Assembly (NCBI GenBank): GCA_029945375.1
Contig: CM057069.1
Span: forward strand, 992,001 to 1,056,000
DNA from: Agaricus subrufescens
Taxonomy: Eukaryota > Basidiomycota > Agaricomycetes > Agaricales > Agaricaceae
Direction of reading: 5' to 3'
Length of the DNA stretch: 64,000 nucleotides
Made by a program: the position numbers and the translations under genes. Positions 58,627 to 64,000 of the stretch are shown piece by piece. The notes beneath the pieces are model-generated. The model saw nothing but the letters and a program-made list of their open reading frames with translations, was not told the DNA's origin and made no database searches. How positions within the stretch are numbered: position 1 is the first letter of the stretch; each line of letters opens with the position of its first letter.

Positions 58627-59265
58627 GACAGACATTGGAACGAAGCCTACTCTTAAGTCGAATAAGCCGGGGAGAACTGTGATACATAGTCTGAAGTAGG
58701 TACAGAGGACACACCTCGCAAGAGATTGTTTCGTCCTTGTTCCTACTATGAGGCTCGTACTGAAAATACTGCTGGCACCGTTGGCTGAGGATAAGGGAGA
58801 GTGAAGTAAAGCTCTCTTACTAGTACACACTAGCCTTTACGTCACCGATCGGCCGGTGAGCATAAGCAAGATGAATACTTGTAATGTGGAGATAGATCAA
58901 GTGAAACCATTAAAGCTGCTGCTATCAGAGATGTGGATTTCGACTCACGAATGGTGATCATCAGCTCGTCAGCTGAGCAAAGAGTTTGATACGTGTTGTT
59001 TCATCACTCTTTGTGTTTTAATTTTGTCCTAGCTATCATCCGCAGCCGCAATGAACACACTGCCATCAGCATCTGTTTCGGCTAGGAGGTTCAGGATACA
59101 GTACTGCAAGCCCATCTGCCGTAACCAGTGCCCGAAGAAATGTCAAGATTTGCGCAGGTTTACGGGGCTCGGGATGCAAAGCGATATACACTGCCTCTCT
59201 CTTACCGATATGTATACTTGAGTAAGACTTGTTGTTCTCTCTCCCCGCCACATTCATTCGACTTT
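58627..59265. other. Upstream region of the SPRY gene
   Basis: About 640 bp without a supportable gene. The SPRY frame stays open upstream to about 59128, with an in-frame ATG at 59140, so a longer N-terminus is possible but looks non-conserved. Confidence 0.4.
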
Positions 59266-60275
59266 ATGCGCCTTTTCGACAATTTTAGGAAGAACGCCTC
59301 CTCCTCCAGCCACTCTGCCGCCCCTCCAGCCTGGGCTGCAGCACCTGAACAAGTCGTCAGTCCTCCTCGCGTCCAAATCTGATCAATGCACTTACTCCCG
59401 TGCTTTACAGAACGCCTACGGCAAATATGCAGATGCTCCTGAAGATGAATATGAAGCTGCAGAATCATTTTGTGAAATGTATCCACCCTACCCTCCTCAG
59501 CTCGTTCCATCCCATATCATCGACAACATAAGGTCTCTTGGTGGAAAGGCTTGGGGATTGAGTCATCCGACCCTCAACAGGTTTTCTGGAAGCATTCTCA
59601 ATCCCAATGATAGTAAAGGTAGTTCTGGGGTTGTCAAAGTGACAACTACCTCCGCTTGCGGTGATGTTTGCCTCATGAGCAATTATCCTATCCTCGCTGG
59701 ACTATATGGTATCAAGGGAAAGACAGGTGTCTACTACGAGATCCTCATAAATCGGATGGATGGGTTTATTGCCGTGGGTGAGATTCATATTTGTTGGTCA
59801 ATAGTATAATCCTAAAAGTCCTACTTTAGGCACAGCGTGCCAGCCATATCCTGAATACCGCCTTCCGGGTTGGAACAGACTCAGTGCAGGTCTTCACCTC
59901 GACGACTTCCGCAAGTTCTTCGAAGACCCAGATGGAGGGCGCGACTATACATCAGACCTCACCCGAATAAGCCCCGGCGACACGATCGGTTGCGGCTACG
60001 AGTTTGCGAGTGGCAGTTTGTTCTATACCTACAACGGCTACCGCCTCCCCGTAGCATTCACTGGCATCTATCTTCCCCGTCAAACGCACGATGTATTTGC
60101 CGCTATCGGTGTTGAAGGGTGCTGCGAATTTGAAGTCAACTTTGGTGGCGACTATTTTAGATGGAAGGAAGGAAATGAATGGGCTTGGAAGGTTGAAGGG
60201 CATGTTGGCGGAAATCTTGGTAGTGCGTCAGGCCTTGGCGACTATGACGAGGATTTACCGGCGTATGAGTCTTAG
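59266..60275 (+). CDS. SPRY-domain protein
   Basis: Three exons: 59266-59352, 59411-59777, 59830-60275; 900 nt, 299 aa, in frame. The N-terminus (MRLFDNFRKN) is Ser/Ala/Pro-rich. A SPRY/B30.2 beta-sandwich follows: GVYYEILINRMDGFIAVGTA (conserved YFEV-like strand), QPYPEYRLPGWNRLSAGLH, then GDTIGCGYEFASGSLFYTYN and the ending strand DVFAAIGVEGCCEFEVNFG. SPRY domains are protein-binding modules. Fungal proteins of this layout include Ssh4/Ear1-like Rsp5 adaptors, but this one has no N-terminal membrane segment, so a direct match is not claimed. It converges on the MOV10-like helicase with 118 bp between stops. Confidence 0.8.
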
Positions 60276-60393
60276 TAGTACATGCATAGCACAGACCTTC
60301 AAACAGGACAATGTTAGTACACGGAAAAATACAACACTCGAATTTTCGCGTATGCGGTCAGTTCTGAGTGTAAATGACCCCTAAATCCTATAC

Positions 60394-63300
60394 TCATTCT
60401 CGCAACACCTCTCCTGCAACGATCCCAGCAATGGCTGCGCCAATCCTTTCTGGATCAACCACCCCATCCGATCCTTCGTGAAGAAGTGCAGCTCTAGTCA
60501 TGTACGTCATAACCATGAACCCAACAAAAGAGATCATGACGTACTCAAGCTTCGAGATATAATTTCCGTCAACTTCGAGATCCAGCGGGGGCCCTTCATA
60601 CCTAGTAAAGAAAGACAACTCAGTCGGAATCAACAGAACGTCAACGAGAAGTACTGCACTGACAGGTTGTTTCGAAGAGCGAATTGAAGATACGATTTCC
60701 AATAAGGGTCTTCTTGGAGACGTTGAGGATTGCCTATAATGACCAGAAGTTCCTTCGCCCGAGTGATTGCAACGTTCATCCTGTAGATAGCACAGATGTT
60801 GGTGATCCGCAATGTGAAGGGAAAGAAAGGAGACGTACCGTTTAGCTTCTTTAAACAATCCGAGCCCCTTCTGGAAATCATCCTCCAAGAATCTTGCTTG
60901 AGAACGTACACACGAGACGATGATTACTCTGTTTTCTCTTCCTTGCCAGTCCTTTTCATCACGTTACGTAGAGTAAAGTCAGCGTCAGTCATGCGTTACC
61001 ATGCCGAAGACTGTGAAGCACGCTGCAGTGCCTGGTGTATATGGGGTAGGAGTCGGACAGCGAACAACAGCAATCAATCACCAGGTTAGGATAGAACGAG
61101 TGCCGTGAGACGGATCGAAGTCGTCGAGTTCCTGGCAGTCTTCGAAACAGTATTAAGGTTGTGTAGCAACTTACCTCTACAGTGCCAACATCCACATCTC
61201 TCAATCCTTCTTCTCTTAATATTTCCCGAAGTTTCCATACCTGTGCCCGGAAAGGTGATATGATGCCAATGTTCCTCGTCTTGAGAGGAGGATCACACGA
61301 GTTGCCTTCCTTCAGAAGGGACTTTACGACATTCAGGACGACTTCGATTTCGCATAGATTGTACCATGTAGATTTCTGACAAAATCGAGGATTGAGATGA
61401 CTCACGCGATCGGGAGTATATCTCGAATTCGCTTTACGCACCTCAGCGATGCATTCTTCAACCCCTGTACTTCCGATGATCTTGACAGGCAGTCGCTGGT
61501 CCGGAAGATTGGACCAGGACATCCTTCCATTGGTTGCACAAGGAAGCAGCGTATCGTTATAGAATAGCGCAGAAGGTGGCATGAGAATCGCCGGATGACT
61601 GCGATAATTTCTGCGTAGATACGCGCAGGGACGGAAGCATTCTGCGGTAGCGGCATCGTTTGCATACAGTGGCCTCTCGAAGAGACGTTGAAGGAGCGAC
61701 AGGTCCAACTCGTCTTTCCGGGCTTCGTCCGATGAGACAATTGGGCCCACTGAGCAGATTGACTATGGAGGTTCTAAAAAGGAGTAGAGACATAAAGACC
61801 TACGTTGGAATCGATCACCACAAAGAATTAGTTGAGGTTGCACCGACTCAAACGTAGCCGCCGTGGAAGGCTCGGGAGGATCAGTAGTGACGACGGAGAT
61901 GGGTATACTAAGTTCTGGTTCTGAACCTTGGGCCGCCTATATTTCATGTCGTGTCTACTATGTGATATAGCACTATTTGAGTTGGAGACACTTACTTCGT
62001 CTATTATCAGATGAGTCCAGTGAGGTTTTGCTGGGGGTCTGTTCGCTGAATGTGGGTGAATTGAGCCAACGATCTCATCCTCGAGCCTCATGAGGGTACG
62101 GTTGGTGCATTGTGCGTCTGCCAAGATGTTTGCATCAACGCAAGAACAAACAACCACGCGATACTTCATGAGTTCCTGGAATGGTGGGATGGCAAATTTG
62201 TTCTCGCCGGACGTATCAATATCTATAAATATCCAGCACAGATGGTCAGGCAACATAAGTTGATATTCGGATAGGTACGTACAACAAAATTGTAGTAGCT
62301 TGGAAGGAACTTGACCAAAGGATCGACCATGGTCATTGAGACGGAACATTTCCGATGGTTTCAAAGAATTTCGTAATCTCAAGACAAGAGTATCCGTTGC
62401 CGGGTTGGAGGGTGCGCATAGGAGGATACACGCCTCAGGTTGGACATCAAGTATCTGTAAGACAGTCTCTACAATTGTTCTATGCTTACCGATGAGCCAG
62501 TGCCTATCCATAGAGAAATAATATACTTACTTCGTTTTTCCCGTACCAGCTGGGCCGGAAATAAGGTATGGCACTGGCCATTGCCACAATGCGATAGAGG
62601 CCACAGCGTTCTAATGACAGCGTTCAACTCACGCCAACCACTTCTCTACGATAATATTAAAGTTACCTTTTGTTCCTCGTTCAAGTCTTTATCATTCCAC
62701 TTTAATCCATTGTGGAGGTCTGCGATACGGCGGGGAGGGAAGTCCGCGAAAATCTTAGGAGTAGGGAAAAGCCATCTGGCGGTCAAGTTGTTTTTTGTTT
62801 CTACGTTTAGTGCATTATTCAGATCAGCCACGGCAGCCTCCATGAGGCAGAAGGGACGTGCATTGACGAGAAAGGATATATTGAAAATGAGGGGTAACTG
62901 GAACGGAATGTGACCGTCGGTCTGAGCGAGGTAAAGTGCAATACCGGCAAAGTAAGTTTGAACATATTCCTGAAGAGTTGGACAGTAGAGATCTGTGAAA
63001 AATCATTTTGGCATCGAATCACTGAAAGATATAAGTTGGCCACTCACGAACGAGGCCTTCTCTCTTCTGGGAGGTGATAACCCTGGCCTCAAAGGCCAGA
63101 CCAGTCCCATAAAACGGTTCTATGTGTTGACTCTGAGCCGCAACGACCTGGCGCATCTTGACGAGGTCACCTGCTTCAAGTCGAGGATAGTTTTCTCGCA
63201 AGCCCGGAACAATGAGAGAAAACACGCTGCGTTTCCAATCAGTCAGCTTGAGGTCGTCTTTGACCTTCCAAAGAACGGTGTTTAAACGTTGTGAGCAGAG

Positions 63301-64000
63301 ACAATCGACTTCTGCTTGTAATATAGAACTCCAATGCTCATGATAGCAGTGGGGCTCCAAGGGTTTCTTGTCATCGGATGCAGACGGCGGTTTAGATAGG
63401 AGCTGGCTTTCCCGCTCTTCGATCAAGTGAGAGACGAGGAAGGTGCTTGAATAGTTTGGCGGAGGGAAACGTGAAACAGAGGGGAGGGGTTCAAGTTGAT
63501 AAAAGGCCCGTTGAATATTTCTGAGAGATTGAGGAACAAAAGAAGGAGCCTTGGGAAAGGATCAGTAGTTCAATGGGGCAGTGCTGCCGAGGGGGACGCA
63601 CATATCTATCCAGTCCATGTTTGGCGGCCTGAAACAATCGTAATGTATAGTTCTGGCACGTTCCTATGCACTCACGATGGTAGGACTTGGCACAGACGAC
63701 TTTTCTTTATTTTCTGCTTTTTCTAGGATTTGCTTTTTTGTTAAACCATGCGAACGGGGTGGGAGAAGCTGCTGTTTGGTGGATTGATTGGATTTCTTGG
63801 GATCCTTGATGATGATTCGGCTGCTTTCTGGCGTCGGGCCCAGGGTCCTGGAGGATTTGAAGCCTGGCCGGGGGACGACGCGATCTCTCCAATATGGGTG
63901 GATGCTAGGGTCGTACAGGACATCATCGACCTGGATCGGGGGGTGATCCTGGGGGTAGAAGGTCTGCTGGCCGGCATAGGGAATCGTGGGGGAGAGATAG
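60394..64000 (-). CDS. MOV10/SDE3-like SF1 RNA helicase (5' end outside window)
   Basis: Multi-exon minus-strand gene whose N-terminus lies beyond 64000. Helicases of this type act on RNA in silencing and decay. N-terminal part: YDPSIHPYWRDRVVPRPGF near 63900, then HYHEH-type and FEARVITSQKREGLV text near 63070. Helicase motifs: Walker A GPAGTGKTK then TIVETVLQ (about 62540); Ia CAPSNPATD; II DEAAQGSEPE (split by an intron near 62000); III CGDRFQLGPIV; IV RRNYRSHPAIL; V GTVEDWQGRENRVIIVSCVR, rebuilt over a 223-nt intron (60952-61174); VI MNVAITRAKELL. DEAA with QGSEPE is the MOV10/SDE3 form, separating it from the other helicase in this window. After NNLYEGPPLDLEVDGNYIS the protein ends with a hydrophobic stretch and DPERIGAAIAGIVAGEVLRE. 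Confidence 0.87.

Noticed and set aside
1..64000. CRISPR arrays, operons, rRNA genes or biosynthetic core enzymes
   Set aside because: Looked for and not seen; the sequence is eukaryotic with intron-rich monocistronic genes, and no polyketide, NRPS or terpene synthase motifs are present.

Overview
This window is nuclear DNA of a filamentous basidiomycete, most likely an Agaricomycete. Three things support that. Nearly every gene is cut by several introns of about 50-70 bp with GT..AG ends and CTAAC-like branch sites. The proteins are basidiomycete-type: a low-complexity-rich PAK kinase, a double RanBP2-finger protein, and tandem single-pass membrane proteins. An intact Ty1/copia element is also present. 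I rebuilt exon structures by hand from conserved motifs, splice signals and phase arithmetic; for most genes the exon lengths sum to an exact multiple of three.

Layout. 1-955 (+): 3' end of the ribosome-biogenesis gene UTP10. 1232-5213 (-): a PAK/Ste20-type kinase. 5.2-16 kb: gene-poor, holding a diverged direct duplication (about 6.15-7.57 and 8.84-10.45 kb), a doubtful spliced minus-strand gene and one small Cys-rich gene. 16.1-26.9 kb: a dense housekeeping block with RPA49 (RNA polymerase I), the H3K36 methyltransferase SET2 diverging from it, the RNA polymerase III subunit RPC11, an unrecognised basic nuclear-type protein, and a DUF1365 protein diverging from that. 26,858-32,850: a complete copia retrotransposon with identical LTRs, inserted just past the DUF1365 stop codon. 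32.9-39.2 kb: mostly non-coding, with one 355-bp inverted-repeat (MITE-like) element. 39.2-44.8 kb (-): a RanBP2 zinc-finger protein and a Hcs1/IGHMBP2-like SF1 helicase. 44.8-55.6 kb (-): five tandem paralogues of a three-exon membrane protein. 56.7-58.6 kb: an SDR reductase with an apparent one-base frameshift and a relic of a second SDR copy. 59.3-60.3 kb (+): a SPRY-domain protein. 60.4 kb to the right edge (-): a MOV10/SDE3-like RNA helicase whose 5' end lies outside.

Functionally, the left half carries transcription and ribosome-production genes (UTP10, RPA49, RPC11, SET2) as independent units, not an operon. The most distinctive region is the five-gene array. Each member has an extracellular-type N-terminal half made of two exons' worth of beta-rich sequence, one membrane helix and a cytoplasmic tail. 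In four of the five the tail ends in a PPxY motif, the known docking site for WW domains of Nedd4/Rsp5 ubiquitin ligases. The array is evolving quickly: two members sit in near-copy 1.96-kb units, one has a partly duplicated first exon, and one has a rewritten tail. I see no convincing tRNA, rRNA, CRISPR or replication-origin feature.
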